From Paraburkholderia polaris (GTDB lineage: Bacteria > Pseudomonadota > Gammaproteobacteria > Burkholderiales > Burkholderiaceae), in the NCBI RefSeq assembly GCF_012927345.1, contig NZ_JABBGJ010000018.1:1-64000 (forward strand): DNA of 64,000 bases, written 5' to 3'. A program made the position numbers and the translations under genes. This document shows, one piece after another, positions 34,001 through 43,412 of this stretch. Within the stretch, counting starts at the first letter, position 1, and each line of letters starts with the position of its first letter. The notes beneath the pieces were generated by a model. It saw only the letters and a program-made list of their open reading frames with translations. It searched no databases and was not told the origin of the DNA.

Positions 34001-35605
34001 TCAGCTGCGTTCGCCGAGTAGTGCCGATTTGCCGAGCAACGCGAACAGGAGGCCGGAGGCGAACAGCGAAATGCCGGTGAGCAGTGCCGCATAGGGCGCT
34101 GCGGCGGCGAACGCCATCGTCGACGTGTCGGCCCAGACTTGGGTCGCGAGTGTTTGCGTGTCGATCGGCGAGAGCAGCAGCGTTGCGTTGAGCTCGGTGA
34201 CGACCGAAATGAACACCATTGCCGCCGCCGCGCCGAGTCCAGGGCCTGCCAGCGGCAACACCACGCGAAACAAGGTCTGCGACCAGGTCAGGCCGAGCGC
34301 GCGGGCAGTCTCTTCGAGGCGTGGCTGCGCCTGCATGAAGGCGGCGCGCACGCTCACCAGCGCCACCGGCATGAACAGCATCGCGTAAGCGATCACCAGC
34401 AGCGTCGCGCTTTGATAAAGCGGTTGCAGCGCATGTACCGCGAGCGACACGATGGCCAGCGCGATCACCAGCCCCGGTATGCCTTGCGCGAGAAACACGG
34501 TACGTTCGAACAGCGTTGCGAAACGCGTCGGATAGCGCACCAGCAGGAACGCGAGCGGCACCACCAGCAGCGTGGTCAGCAGCGCGGCGGCGAGCCCGAA
34601 GCCGAGCGACGAGATTGTCGCGTTGAACAGCAGTTCGGGCGACACGTCGGCCGGTGTGACAGCAGCCGCGCCCGGTTGCGTGAGCCAGTAGCCGATCATG
34701 CCAAGCGGCACGCCGAGCGTGGCGATCGCCAGCGCGGCGAAGCCGGCGACGACGATCCAGCGCCATGCGCCGAGGTCGTAGCGCAACACCGCGCGACGTG
34801 TGCCGCGATCGACGCGTTCATAACGCGCCGCGCCGCGTACCCGAAACTCGAACGCCAGCACGATCAGGCAGATCACGATCAACAGGCACGCGAGCAGCGA
34901 AGCGCCGCCGCCATCGAAACTGGTGCGGTATTCTGCGTAGATTTGCGTGGTGAAGGTGTGAAAGCGCAGCAGCGTAAACGCACCGAATTCGGACAGCACG
35001 CCGAGCGCCACCAGCAGCATGCCGCCGAGCAGCGCCGGACGCAGTTGCGGCAGCACGACGCGAATGAACGTGGCCCAGCGGTTGCAGCCGAGCGCGCGCG
35101 CGCTTTCTTCGAGCGCCGGGTCCATACTGCGCAACGCCGCGGCCACTGGCAGATAGACGAGCGGGAAATACGCGGAGCTCAGTACCAGCAGCGCGCCGTT
35201 GAAGTCCTGCAAATCCAGACTCAGCGACACCCATGCATAGCTTGAAATGAAGGCCGGCATCGCAAGCGGTGCGGCGGTGAGCACGGCCCAGATGCGACGC
35301 CCCGGCAAATGCGTGCGTTCGACAAACCATGCGGCCGCCGTGCCGACGACGGCAGAGACGAGGGTGGTGGATACAGTGATCAACAGCGTGTTGACCAGTA
35401 GTTCGCCGACGAGTGGCCGGAAGATCAGGTCGACCGCCTCGCCGATACCGAAGCTCGCCGCGCGCCAGAAGGTAAACGCAATCGGCAGCAACACCAGCAA
35501 AGCGCTGAGTGCTGCCGCCGCGAACAAACCGCGCGGCGCGCGCAAACGGGCGCGCGCCGGGGCGGGGGTTACAGCCGGAGGCCCGGCTGACACTGCATCG
35601 CTCAT
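34001..35605 (-). CDS. fbpB: Iron(III) ABC transporter permease, FbpB-like
   Basis: A 534-residue protein made of two fused permease modules (about 12 transmembrane segments). EEA-type loops are seen in each half: LEESARALGCNRWATFIRVVLPQL (~175) and LEETARALGLTWSQTLFRVVLPLAG (~435). This double layout is characteristic of FbpB/AfuB/SfuB iron permeases. The ATG abuts the stop of fbpA without a gap. Confidence 0.94.
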   Translation of the reverse strand: MSDAVSAGPPAVTPAPARARLRAPRGLFAAAALSALLVLLPIAFTFWRAASFGIGEAVDLIFRPLVGELLVNTLLITVSTTLVSAVVGTAAAWFVERTHLPGRRIWAVLTAAPLAMPAFISSYAWVSLSLDLQDFNGALLVLSSAYFPLVYLPVAAALRSMDPALEESARALGCNRWATFIRVVLPQLRPALLGGMLLVALGVLSEFGAFTLLRFHTFTTQIYAEYRTSFDGGGASLLACLLIVICLIVLAFEFRVRGAARYERVDRGTRRAVLRYDLGAWRWIVVAGFAALAIATLGVPLGMIGYWLTQPGAAAVTPADVSPELLFNATISSLGFGLAAALLTTLLVVPLAFLLVRYPTRFATLFERTVFLAQGIPGLVIALAIVSLAVHALQPLYQSATLLVIAYAMLFMPVALVSVRAAFMQAQPRLEETARALGLTWSQTLFRVVLPLAGPGLGAAAAMVFISVVTELNATLLLSPIDTQTLATQVWADTSTMAFAAAAPYAALLTGISLFASGLLFALLGKSALLGERS

Positions 35606-36637
35606 TTATAGCAAACCTGCCTGGCGCAGCAACTTGCCTGCCTGGCTGTCGTCGCCGAGTTGCTGGATGGTCAGCGCCGGCGGGTTCAGTTCAGTGAACG
35701 GCTTCAGGATCGGGTCCGGTGCGACGCCTGCGTGCAGCGGATATTCGAACATGACGTGGCTGTTCGCCATCAGCTTCTGTGCGCGTTCGCTCACCAGATA
35801 CGCGAGAAACTTCTGCGCGCCGTCCGTGTTGTGCGCGGATTTCAGCACCGCTGCGCCCGACACGTTCACCAGTGCGCCGGCGTCGCCGTTGCCGAAGTGA
35901 TAGATCGTGCTGCGGGTTTTCGCATCGCCGATTTCAGCGTGCAGACGCGCCCAGTAGTAGTTGTTGATCAGACCCGTCGCGACGCCGCCGCGATTGACGG
36001 CGGCCACCACACCTTCGTCGTCGTCGAAAATCTGCGAGTTGGCTTTCAGGCCCTTCAGCCATTCCACCGTTTGCGCTTCGCCCTTCAGCGCGAGCACGGC
36101 GCTCACGAGCGGCAGGAAGTCGCCGTCGCTCGGTGCAATACCGACCTTGCCTTTCCATTCCGGCTTGGCCAGATCGAACAGCGACTGCGGCAGTTGCGAT
36201 GCCTGGATCTTGGTCGTGTTGTAGGCCAGCACGTTTTCGCGCGCGGTCACACCGACCCAGGTGTCATTCGGCGAGTTGAAGCGGGCCGGCACGGTGGAGA
36301 GCGTCGAGCCGTCCACTTTGCTCAGCAGACCTTTCTCTTCGAGCAGCATCAACTCAGGCGAGTTTTCCGTGAAGTAGACGTCAGCCGGCGTGGCGGCGCC
36401 TTCCGCGACGAGTTGCGCGGCCATGGCCGGGCCTTCGCCGCTGCGGATCTTCACCGAAATGCCTGACTCTTTCTCGAAGTCTTTAGCCAGCAGATTGACG
36501 ACCTGCTCGTGCTGCGCGCTGTACAGCGTGATCGATGCAGCGTGAGCTGCCGACGGCACGGTTGCGAATGCAGCCAGCGTGAGGGCGGCCGCGCTGCTGA
36601 CGAGGCGCAGGCGGGTGCCAAACCAGGAATGAGCCAT
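35606..36637 (-). CDS. fbpA: Iron(III) ABC transporter substrate-binding protein, FbpA-like
   Basis: A 343-residue protein with a Sec signal peptide (ending PSAAHAAS at ~34) and a ferric-binding fold. LINNYYWARLHAEIGD holds the adjacent tyrosines that bind Fe(III) in FbpA; GVVAAVNRGGVATG precedes them as in the family. It delivers periplasmic iron to FbpBC. It lies 84 nt after the DyP gene on the same strand. Confidence 0.94.
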   Translation of the reverse strand: MAHSWFGTRLRLVSSAAALTLAAFATVPSAAHAASITLYSAQHEQVVNLLAKDFEKESGISVKIRSGEGPAMAAQLVAEGAATPADVYFTENSPELMLLEEKGLLSKVDGSTLSTVPARFNSPNDTWVGVTARENVLAYNTTKIQASQLPQSLFDLAKPEWKGKVGIAPSDGDFLPLVSAVLALKGEAQTVEWLKGLKANSQIFDDDEGVVAAVNRGGVATGLINNYYWARLHAEIGDAKTRSTIYHFGNGDAGALVNVSGAAVLKSAHNTDGAQKFLAYLVSERAQKLMANSHVMFEYPLHAGVAPDPILKPFTELNPPALTIQQLGDDSQAGKLLRQAGLL

Positions 36638-36721
36638 GATCCTAAAGTCCGTTAATGATGTTGTTGTTGATCTTTGATGCGCCGCCTGCCTCGCGGCCGG
36701 CGGCTGACTTCGCGGCTTGCA

Positions 36722-38080
36722 TTACGTCTCGAACAGCCCCGCGCCGATATACGAACCCGGCTTCGCGCCCGGCGGCACGGCGAAAATCGCGCTGCCGACG
36801 TGCGTCGTGAACTGGTTCATCATGTCGAACTTCGCGAGCTTTTCGTTGATCGGAATGAAGCCCTTGCGCGGGTCGCTCTGGTGAGCGAGGAAAATCAGTC
36901 CCGCGTCGTACTCGGTTTCCTGGCGCCATGGCGGCCAGCGCTCGATGTAGAAATTCGTGCCTTCGTTATACGAGTACGAACGGCGCAGAATCTGCGCGCC
37001 GTTGTTGCTCGCCTGATTCGACAGACGCACGTGCGAGTTCTCCGGGATTACCGGATTGCCGTCCTTGTCTTCTTCCTTCAGGTCCACCGGATCGAACTCG
37101 TTCTTCTTGCCGATCGGCGCGCCGCTGTACTTGTGACGGCCGAACACCTGCTCCTGGAAGCCGACCTCGGTGTTGTCCCAGTGCTCGAGCGTGATGCGGA
37201 TGCGGCGAAAGACCGTATAGGTGCCGCCTTCCATCCACGGCGCGTCGGGGGTGGCGGCGGCCCAGATGAACTCGTTCATCAACTGCGGCTTGGCGGTCGA
37301 CGGATTGTTGGTGCCGTCCTTGAAGCCCATCAGATTGCGCGGCGTCTGCCCGCGCGGACCCGACAGGAAACCGGACTGGCCCCAGCGCATCGTCGCCACG
37401 CCGGAGGCGAGGCGCGACAGTTGCCGGACCGCGTGGAACGCGACCTGCTGATCGTTCGCGCAGGCCTGAATGAACAGGTCGCCGCCGGTCTTCTCGGCGA
37501 GCAGCTGGTCGCCGTTAAAGCGCGGCAGATCGACGAGCGCGGCGGGGCGGCGCGAGGCCAGCCCGTAGCGGTCCTTGCCGTCCTTCGTGAACAGACCCGG
37601 GCCGAAGCCGAAGGTGATCGTCAGGCCGCAGGGGCCGAGGCCGAGCACATCGGCGGAATCCGGGGCGCCTTTATTGCTGCCTGCGTCATACCCGCCATTG
37701 GCGTTAGTCGCATCGACCGTATTAGGAGGCGTATTAGCCGCGTCGGCCGGCGGCAACGGCGCGGCCGTCTTGCCTTGCGTCATGCGGGCTGCGGCGTCGG
37801 TCCAGGCGCGCAGCAGGGCAATCACGTCGTCGCGTTTGTCGGTCGTCAGATCGAGTGCGGCAACGTACGTGTGACTCTGCTGCGGCGTGACGATGCCACC
37901 TTGATGCAAGCCGTAAAACGGCTCGACCGCCATCTGCGGATCGGCATTGTGCGCCGGCGTCTTGCCGAGCGCGGCCTGGGCGACGCCGGTCGCACCGAGG
38001 CTCGCGCCCGCTGCGACCGCCGCGCTGCCGGCCTTCAGAAAACCGCGCCGTGAGGGCCGCGGGGGTTGATCGTTTGCCAT
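36722..38080 (-). CDS. efeB: Tat-exported DyP-type peroxidase, EfeB-like
   Basis: A 452-residue protein with a twin-arginine signal (SRRGFLKAGSAAVAAGASLG, residues ~10-29). Family residues are visible: GXXDG in GFKDGTNNP with the catalytic aspartate, the haem-ligand histidine in ENSHVRLSN, and the distal arginine in LRRSYSYNEG. A ~20-residue linker rich in Asn and Thr (NTVDATNANGGY) sits before the second domain. EfeB in E. coli works with EfeU and EfeO to recover iron and acts on haem or porphyrin; neither partner is nearby, and here it lies with FbpABC instead. Confidence 0.92.
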   Translation of the reverse strand: MANDQPPRPSRRGFLKAGSAAVAAGASLGATGVAQAALGKTPAHNADPQMAVEPFYGLHQGGIVTPQQSHTYVAALDLTTDKRDDVIALLRAWTDAAARMTQGKTAAPLPPADAANTPPNTVDATNANGGYDAGSNKGAPDSADVLGLGPCGLTITFGFGPGLFTKDGKDRYGLASRRPAALVDLPRFNGDQLLAEKTGGDLFIQACANDQQVAFHAVRQLSRLASGVATMRWGQSGFLSGPRGQTPRNLMGFKDGTNNPSTAKPQLMNEFIWAAATPDAPWMEGGTYTVFRRIRITLEHWDNTEVGFQEQVFGRHKYSGAPIGKKNEFDPVDLKEEDKDGNPVIPENSHVRLSNQASNNGAQILRRSYSYNEGTNFYIERWPPWRQETEYDAGLIFLAHQSDPRKGFIPINEKLAKFDMMNQFTTHVGSAIFAVPPGAKPGSYIGAGLFET

Positions 38081-38146
38081 GGTTACTTCACCTTCGGTTG
38101 GCCGTGGGGTGTGCCGGGTTTGCGTCCGGCTCTGGGGCCGGGATCG

Positions 38147-38224
38147 CTTCGCTTATTTGCTTCGTTTATTTGCTTCGCTTATTTGCGTCACTTCTCTGCG
38201 TCGCTTATCTGTGTCGCTTACTTG
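38147..38224. repeat. Degenerate tandem repeat, six 13-bp units
   Basis: Six consecutive imperfect copies of CTTCGCTTATTTG fill the 137-nt gap between the DyP gene and the beta-propeller gene, the last overlapping the propeller stop codon. The three copies nearest the DyP gene differ from each other by one base; the others have diverged. On the coding (minus) strand each unit carries TAAGCGA-like sequence. Confidence 0.85.
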
Positions 38225-39369
38225 GCCAGAACCAGTGTGTTCACGTCGTCCTGCACGTAATAGAAACCGTCGCCTTCCGGTGTCATCGCCAGACCGAACA
38301 GGTCGCCGTTGCCCGGGGGCGATTGTGCCTTATCCGTGTCGATCCAGCGCGCGTAGATCTGCTTGCCGCTGGCAGGGTCGATTTCGACGATCTGGCCATT
38401 CAGTGCGTTGGTGACGAGCAGGTGACCGTTCGGTGCGGTGACCATGGCGAGCGGGCGATGCAGCAGACCGTCGGCGGTCAGTTGCCGGCCCACACCCGCG
38501 CTGGTGTCGCGCGTCATCGGCTCGTCGATTTCGGTGATGCGGTTGCCGATTGCGTCGGACACATACAGCAGTTTCTGATCACCCGAGAGCGCGAGGCCGG
38601 TCGGACCGACGAGGAACACGCCCTTGTCCGCCTGCGCGCCGAAGCCGCTGCCGATCACAGTTTCCTTCTTCACGACCGGCGGCTTGCCGGCCGGCACGTC
38701 GAGGTCCAGACGCAGCACGGTGGCCTGCTTGAACACCGGCGGATTGCCGTCCGCGCCGCCCACGCCGAAGCCGGCGTTGCTGACGAACAGCGTCGCGCTC
38801 GTGCCGTTGTCGACGACCGCCATGTTGCCCCACGGATCGTTGATGTTCGGGCTGCTGATGGTCGACGTGACCTTGCCATTCGGATCGATCACGATCAGGC
38901 AGCCGGCGCCCTTGGTGCCGGTGGTGCCGTCATTGCTCGGCGTGCTGCCGACGATCACGTAGCCCGACTTGAGCATGGTCATCGCGGTCGAGAGACCGAT
39001 GCCGCCCGGGCACTCCTTCAGATCGCGCGGCACCGTGGCGAACACCGTCATCTGTTTGGTGTCCGGATGATAGTTGATGATCGTGCTGCCGGTGCCTTGC
39101 AGATTGGTCGAGTTATTGAAGTTGCCGACCAGCACGTCGCCTTGCTTGACGGTGCCTGCCGTGACCGGCGCAACCACCACCGCGTACGGATTCTGGTCGC
39201 CGTTTTCCGGCACGGTGTTGATCAGCGTGGTGTGATGCTTGACGGTTTCGAGGAAACCTTGCGGTTCGGCGTGCGCGACGCCGGCCGTCGCGAACGCGGC
39301 GGCGCTGACGGTTGCGGCAATCAGGGCCCGCGCGGCGCGCGGCGAAATAAGGCGCGTGGGGTTGTTCAT
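38218..39369 (-). CDS. Secreted beta-propeller (NHL/YncE-like) protein
   Basis: A 383-residue protein with a Sec signal peptide (~1-34, ending AGVAHAEP) and repeated blade-like segments such as VLVGNFNNSTNLQGTG, GLALSGDQKLLYVSDAIGNRITEID, MVTAPNGHLLVTNALNGQIVEIDP and a closing FGLAMTPEGDGFYYVQDD. No catalytic residues were recognised; propellers of this sort often serve in binding. GGAGG precedes the ATG at 39369. It lies between an OprB-like porin gene and the DyP gene in the iron block, suggesting a periplasmic role in iron or haem handling. Confidence 0.85.
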   Translation of the reverse strand: MNNPTRLISPRAARALIAATVSAAAFATAGVAHAEPQGFLETVKHHTTLINTVPENGDQNPYAVVVAPVTAGTVKQGDVLVGNFNNSTNLQGTGSTIINYHPDTKQMTVFATVPRDLKECPGGIGLSTAMTMLKSGYVIVGSTPSNDGTTGTKGAGCLIVIDPNGKVTSTISSPNINDPWGNMAVVDNGTSATLFVSNAGFGVGGADGNPPVFKQATVLRLDLDVPAGKPPVVKKETVIGSGFGAQADKGVFLVGPTGLALSGDQKLLYVSDAIGNRITEIDEPMTRDTSAGVGRQLTADGLLHRPLAMVTAPNGHLLVTNALNGQIVEIDPASGKQIYARWIDTDKAQSPPGNGDLFGLAMTPEGDGFYYVQDDVNTLVLAK

Positions 39370-39481
39370 GAGTGAGCCTCCGTGCCTGCGCACAAAGCGA
39401 TAGTTGCGGTCATGATCGAAAGCATGGGATTCGATTTGTCTTGAGCGTGCGATTTTGCGTATGTAGTCATGGCAAACGGCA

Positions 39482-41005
39482 TCAGAACGTGATGTTGGTC
39501 CGCACGCCGATGACGAACGTGTTGCGCAGCGGCTGCGTCGGATCGCTGGGGTTCTGGCCAGCGCCGGCATTGAACGTGTATTGCGCATCGGCTTGCAACT
39601 GCCACCACGGGTTGACCTGATACTGGTAGGTCGCTTCGAGCGTGGTTTCGCTGGTGCGCACGCCGTAGGGGCCGCCGCTGAATGCGAGGTTGTCCTGATC
39701 GAGACCGTTCGTGTGGTTGCCGATCTTGATGTAGGTGAGCGCGATGCCGGCGCTATCATTGTCGCGGCCGGCGAACGGGGCTTTCAGTACGATGCCGAGG
39801 TTGGCTGCGACGCTTACCAAATTGCGGTCGCCCGGTGCGCCCATCACACGCGCGAAGACGTTGAGGCTGCGCGGCTCGTCCGGATCCGGGCGCCAGATCA
39901 TCTGGTCGGCTACCGCGTAGAAGCTGTAGTCGCCGTGATGATTCTGCGCAACGCCGGTGCTCGCCGGGTTCGCAAGCGAGAGGCCGGTGTTGTCAAAGCG
40001 CTGATCGGCGAAGCTGCCGTTGTTGTACCAGACACCGAGCTTGTAGGTGCCCGGCAAACCGCCGCCGCCCGCACCGACCATTTCGCCGTCGGCCGGCTGG
40101 TTGATCGCGTACTGCAACTCGCCGATGAACAGCGTGCCGTTATGCAGGTTGAAGTTGGTGCCGCTCTTGTTGTTCGGGTTGTTGCCGAGCGGATCGCCGT
40201 CGAAGACGCCGGCGAGCGCCGTCAACGAAGGCGTGATCTGTCCGCGCACACGCACGCCGAGGTCGGCCAGCGGATAAGCGGGACCGCCGGACGGCATGTC
40301 GTAGGACGGCAGGGCAGGCCAGCCGAACATCGTGTTGACGAACAGTGCCGAATTCGTGCTGGTGATGAATTCCTGGTCGATACTTTGCTGACCGATCTTG
40401 ACGTCGACGCGCTTGTTCAGGAACGACTGCTGATACCACAGCTCCCACAAGCGGGTGGTGTCATCGGCCTCGATGCCGCTCGCCGTATTCAGCGTGCCGA
40501 GCTTATTGGCGCTGAGGTTGGCGCCGTGGATCTGCAAGGCGCTGACGTTGAACAGGCCGCCCGGCAAACCGAACGCTTTTTGCGTATCCATCTGCACGGT
40601 CGCTGTCGTGAGACCGTCGTAGTCCGCGCCGCGCGCGAGGCCGCCGCGGACGTTGCCGAGCACTTCGCTGGTTTCGGTGAGTGCGAATGTCACGCCGTAT
40701 TTGCCGAGCCAGGGGCGCAGACCACCGATGTCGCCGAGCATCGTCGAGCGATTCCAGAAGCCGGTCCATTGATTCGTTTGAGTCGCCTGGATGTTCAGGT
40801 CGGCTTCGGGCGCTTCCGGTGTGGCATCGGGATTGGCTTCGGCCATGGCTACGCCGGCGGTCAGCGAGGCCCAGGCGAACGCCGTGCAGAGCGCGGCGCG
40901 CCGCATCGAAGGCAAACGCGAACGGCGCATGGCGCCGGCGCACGAAACGGAGTCGCGAAGCGCACGTGCTTGACTGGCGGGTCCGTTGGTTCGGGCGAAC
41001 TTCAT
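39482..41005 (-). CDS. OprB-family outer-membrane porin
   Basis: A 507-residue protein. A long N-terminus with a signal peptide (cleavage near GVAMAEANP, ~residue 58 from this start) leads into an OprB-like barrel: QWTGFWNRSTMLGDIGGLRPWLGKYG, LWELWYQQSF, KIGQQSIDQEF and the terminal NTFVIGVRTNITF ending in Phe. OprB porins pass sugars, but this one heads an apparently iron-regulated gene block. AAGGA precedes the ATG at 41005. Confidence 0.9.
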   Translation of the reverse strand: MKFARTNGPASQARALRDSVSCAGAMRRSRLPSMRRAALCTAFAWASLTAGVAMAEANPDATPEAPEADLNIQATQTNQWTGFWNRSTMLGDIGGLRPWLGKYGVTFALTETSEVLGNVRGGLARGADYDGLTTATVQMDTQKAFGLPGGLFNVSALQIHGANLSANKLGTLNTASGIEADDTTRLWELWYQQSFLNKRVDVKIGQQSIDQEFITSTNSALFVNTMFGWPALPSYDMPSGGPAYPLADLGVRVRGQITPSLTALAGVFDGDPLGNNPNNKSGTNFNLHNGTLFIGELQYAINQPADGEMVGAGGGGLPGTYKLGVWYNNGSFADQRFDNTGLSLANPASTGVAQNHHGDYSFYAVADQMIWRPDPDEPRSLNVFARVMGAPGDRNLVSVAANLGIVLKAPFAGRDNDSAGIALTYIKIGNHTNGLDQDNLAFSGGPYGVRTSETTLEATYQYQVNPWWQLQADAQYTFNAGAGQNPSDPTQPLRNTFVIGVRTNITF

Positions 41006-41584
41006 CGAAATCCTTATTTGTGTTGTATCGACTGATCTAACCATCGCGGCGCTGCGTTACCGTGCGCCTGCGATTTGCCGCATCGGTTCGCGACGCCAGA
41101 TGCAGCAGATGGCGAGATCGTACGCATGCGGAATAGGTGCGTCAACACAAATGAGAACGATTCGCATCAATATTACTAGTTTGTATCTCCGAGTTTTACG
41201 GACTGCTGTTAAAGGCTGTTTGCATGTAATTTAAAAATAATAAAACCGTAATGTTTTAGTATGAATCTGGTCGTATCGAATCGTGCCGGAGAGAGATGTC
41301 GAAGGGCTCGAGGATCCCGAAACGCCAATGTCAGGAGATCGGCCAGATGAATTCATCGTCGCTCTTGCAGGCTGGGCTGAATCCGCAGACGGCGCACAGA
41401 GCGCGTCATATATCGCACAATTGGCGCCGGGGCGGCGCCAATAGACCACGATGGGCCACTACGGAAACAGTGAAGGCCGGCGTGCCGGGCAGGCAACAAA
41501 AGAAGCTATGATCGTCTTCCGGAGCCGCGCCGCAGTGCGAAGCCCTTAAGTGCCCAGCCCTCAAACCATAGCGGGACGACACCG
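41006..41584. other. 579-nt regulatory/intergenic region
   Basis: This spacer separates the divergent porin and N-acetyltransferase genes. It holds the Fur-box-like palindrome at 41150-41168 and AT-rich DNA at 41165-41250. A 71-codon plus-strand frame at 41296-41511 has no ribosome-binding site or recognisable product. No RNA gene was seen. Confidence 0.6.
41150..41168 (-). promoter_or_regulatory. Fur-box-like palindrome upstream of the porin/iron block
   Basis: AATGAGAACGATTCGCATC contains the inverted halves ATGAGAA and TTCGCAT (six of seven positions complementary), the layout of Fur sites such as those reading ATGAGAAT/ATTCTCAT. It lies ~145 nt upstream of the porin ATG, at a promoter-like distance. 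It ties the porin-propeller-DyP-Fbp block to iron repression. Confidence 0.7.
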
Positions 41585-42424
41585 ATGTCACACACAGTGA
41601 ATCTGGAAAATTACTTCACCCGCATAGGCTACAAAGGCCCGCGCGCGGCGACATTGGAAGTACTCCAGGATCTCCACAAACTGCACCCCAGATCAATCCC
41701 CTTCGAAAACCTGAACCCGCTCACGCGCCGCGCGGTGAAACTCGATCTCGAATCCGTCGAACAAAAGCTGATCACGCAAAAACGCGGTGGCTACTGCTTC
41801 GAACAGAACGCACTCTTCGCGAACGTCCTGACGCAATTAGGCTTCAAGGTAACACCCCTGCTCGGCCGGGTCCTTTGGGGCCGCGAATCCGGCACGATCC
41901 CCCCTCGCACGCATATGGTCTTGCGCGTCGACATCAAAAGCGAAGCATGGATCGCCGACGTCGGTTTCGGCAGCGTGACGCTCACAGCACCGCTGCGCCT
42001 GATCGCCGGCACCGCGCAGCCCACGCAGCTAGGCACGTTCCGCCTGGCCGATGCATCGCACGGCGCGCTCTACCTCGAAGTCCAATCTCGCGATGAAACC
42101 TGGGCCCGCGTCTATCGATTCGACCTGCATCCGGTCGAATGGATCGACTATGAGACCTCGAACTGGTACACCTCGACCGCACCGGATTCTGTCTTCCTGA
42201 ACAACCTGATTGTCTGCCGGGTCTTACCGGAATCGCGCCTGACGTTGCTCAACGACCAACTGAACGAACGCGCGGCGGATGGCCAGATCATCAGCGAGCG
42301 GCAACTCAAGACCGCAGACGAACTCGCGACCTGCCTGCACGATCAATTCGGTCTGAACACGGGCGACATCGACATTGCAGACGTATTCGGGCGCGTGCGC
42401 TCACCCGCGGCGGTGTCCGCCTGA
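41585..42424 (+). CDS. Arylamine N-acetyltransferase
   Basis: A 279-residue enzyme that moves acetyl from acetyl-CoA to arylamines, arylhydroxylamines or hydrazines. The Cys-His-Asp triad is visible: Cys71 in RGGYCFEQN, His110 in RTHMVLRV and Asp125 in IADVGFGS. FENLNPL at ~40 is also family-specific. Length is typical for bacterial NAT. It is followed 72 nt later by the methyltransferase-like gene. Confidence 0.95.
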   Translation: MSHTVNLENYFTRIGYKGPRAATLEVLQDLHKLHPRSIPFENLNPLTRRAVKLDLESVEQKLITQKRGGYCFEQNALFANVLTQLGFKVTPLLGRVLWGRESGTIPPRTHMVLRVDIKSEAWIADVGFGSVTLTAPLRLIAGTAQPTQLGTFRLADASHGALYLEVQSRDETWARVYRFDLHPVEWIDYETSNWYTSTAPDSVFLNNLIVCRVLPESRLTLLNDQLNERAADGQIISERQLKTADELATCLHDQFGLNTGDIDIADVFGRVRSPAAVSA

Positions 42425-42496
42425 GACAAAAGCGTGACGGGCACCAACCGTCACTAACCATCACCCACCATCAGCCACGAGCGCCACGACCCAACC

Positions 42497-43177
42497 ATGA
42501 TCACGCGCCTCATCCTGCAAACGGTAGCCTGGCTGGCATGCATGGGCGCGCTGCTGTTCGGCGCCGCGGGCACGCTCGCGTGGCCTGCGGGGTGGTGGTA
42601 TCTGATCGAGACAGGCGGCCTCAGTCTATGGGTCGGTTTCTGGCTGGCGCGCCATGATCCCGGTCTACTTGCCGAGCGTCTCGCGCCGATCGTTCAGGCG
42701 CAACAAAGCCGCTGGGACCGCTTCTTTATGGTGAGCGTGGCGGTGATATGGTGCGCGTGGCTCGTCCTGATGGGACTCGACGCCATGCGCTATCGCTGGT
42801 CGGCGCCGTTGCCGGTCTGGCTGGTGAGCCTTGGCTCGCTCTGCATCTTCCTGTGTATTTTCATGTGCCTGATCGTCTTCCGGGCCAATAGCTATGCCGC
42901 GCCAGTCGTGAAGATCCAGGCAAGCCGCGGTCATAAAGTCATCGACACCGGCCCGTATGCCCTTGTCCGTCATCCGATGTACTCGGCCGCGCTGCTGTTG
43001 TTCATCGGCACGCCATTACTGCTCGGCTCGTGGTGGGGGCTTGCCTGCGTGCCGCTGCTGGTGGTCGGTATCGGCTGGCGCGCGGTGCGCGAGGAGCGCG
43101 TACTGGCAGAGCAGCTCCACGGTTATACGGACTACACCTCACGCGTGCGTTACCGCTTCGTGCCGTTCATCTGGTAG
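42497..43177 (+). CDS. Isoprenylcysteine carboxyl methyltransferase-like membrane protein
   Basis: A 226-residue protein with about five transmembrane helices. GPYALVRHPMYSA (~155) and the C-terminal REERVLAEQLHGYTDYTSRVRYRFVPF match the ICMT/PEMT-like family, which uses S-adenosylmethionine in the membrane. Bacteria do not prenylate proteins in the eukaryotic way, so the substrate is unknown; phospholipids or isoprenoid acids are possible. Confidence 0.88.
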   Translation: MITRLILQTVAWLACMGALLFGAAGTLAWPAGWWYLIETGGLSLWVGFWLARHDPGLLAERLAPIVQAQQSRWDRFFMVSVAVIWCAWLVLMGLDAMRYRWSAPLPVWLVSLGSLCIFLCIFMCLIVFRANSYAAPVVKIQASRGHKVIDTGPYALVRHPMYSAALLLFIGTPLLLGSWWGLACVPLLVVGIGWRAVREERVLAEQLHGYTDYTSRVRYRFVPFIW

Positions 43178-43226
43178 GGCGCGCAATGCGCCTACTCCAG
43201 GCGTGCAAGCGCGTGAGGCGTCAGCC

Positions 43227-43236
43227 TGTCTAGACA
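43227..43236. promoter_or_regulatory. Candidate HutC-type operator 1
   Basis: TGTCTAGACA is a perfect 10-bp palindrome, ~210 nt upstream of the HutC-type gene. It closely resembles the palindrome at 43397-43412, so the two may be bound by the same regulator. Confidence 0.45.
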
Positions 43237-43396
43237 AAACGCCTTTACGTTGGTGCACTTCGCCGCAATTGGCGCCCACGTCTCATTTTTTCAAAATTTC
43301 TTCACAAGCCCTGTCACGCGTTAGTATCTGGGGTTCACCCAATGTCGGTGATGTCGAACAAAGCTCCTTGCGACCGCTTTTTTTTGACTCGAACAG

Positions 43397-43412
43397 ATTT
43401 GTCTATACAAAT
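43397..43412. promoter_or_regulatory. Candidate HutC-type operator 2
   Basis: ATTTGTCTATACAAAT has perfect ATTTGT/ACAAAT arms and lies 33 nt before the regulator's GTG start. UTRA-type regulators such as HutC bind TGT...ACA palindromes of this kind, so autoregulation is likely. Confidence 0.6.

Noticed and set aside
33960..34766. Fusion of the FbpC ATPase with an upstream 269-codon segment
   Set aside because: That segment lies within the permease gene in another frame and is Arg/Ala-rich noise; FbpC starts normally at 33959.
41296..41511. 71-codon plus-strand frame before the N-acetyltransferase gene
   Set aside because: No start signal, no recognisable features, biased composition typical of spurious frames.
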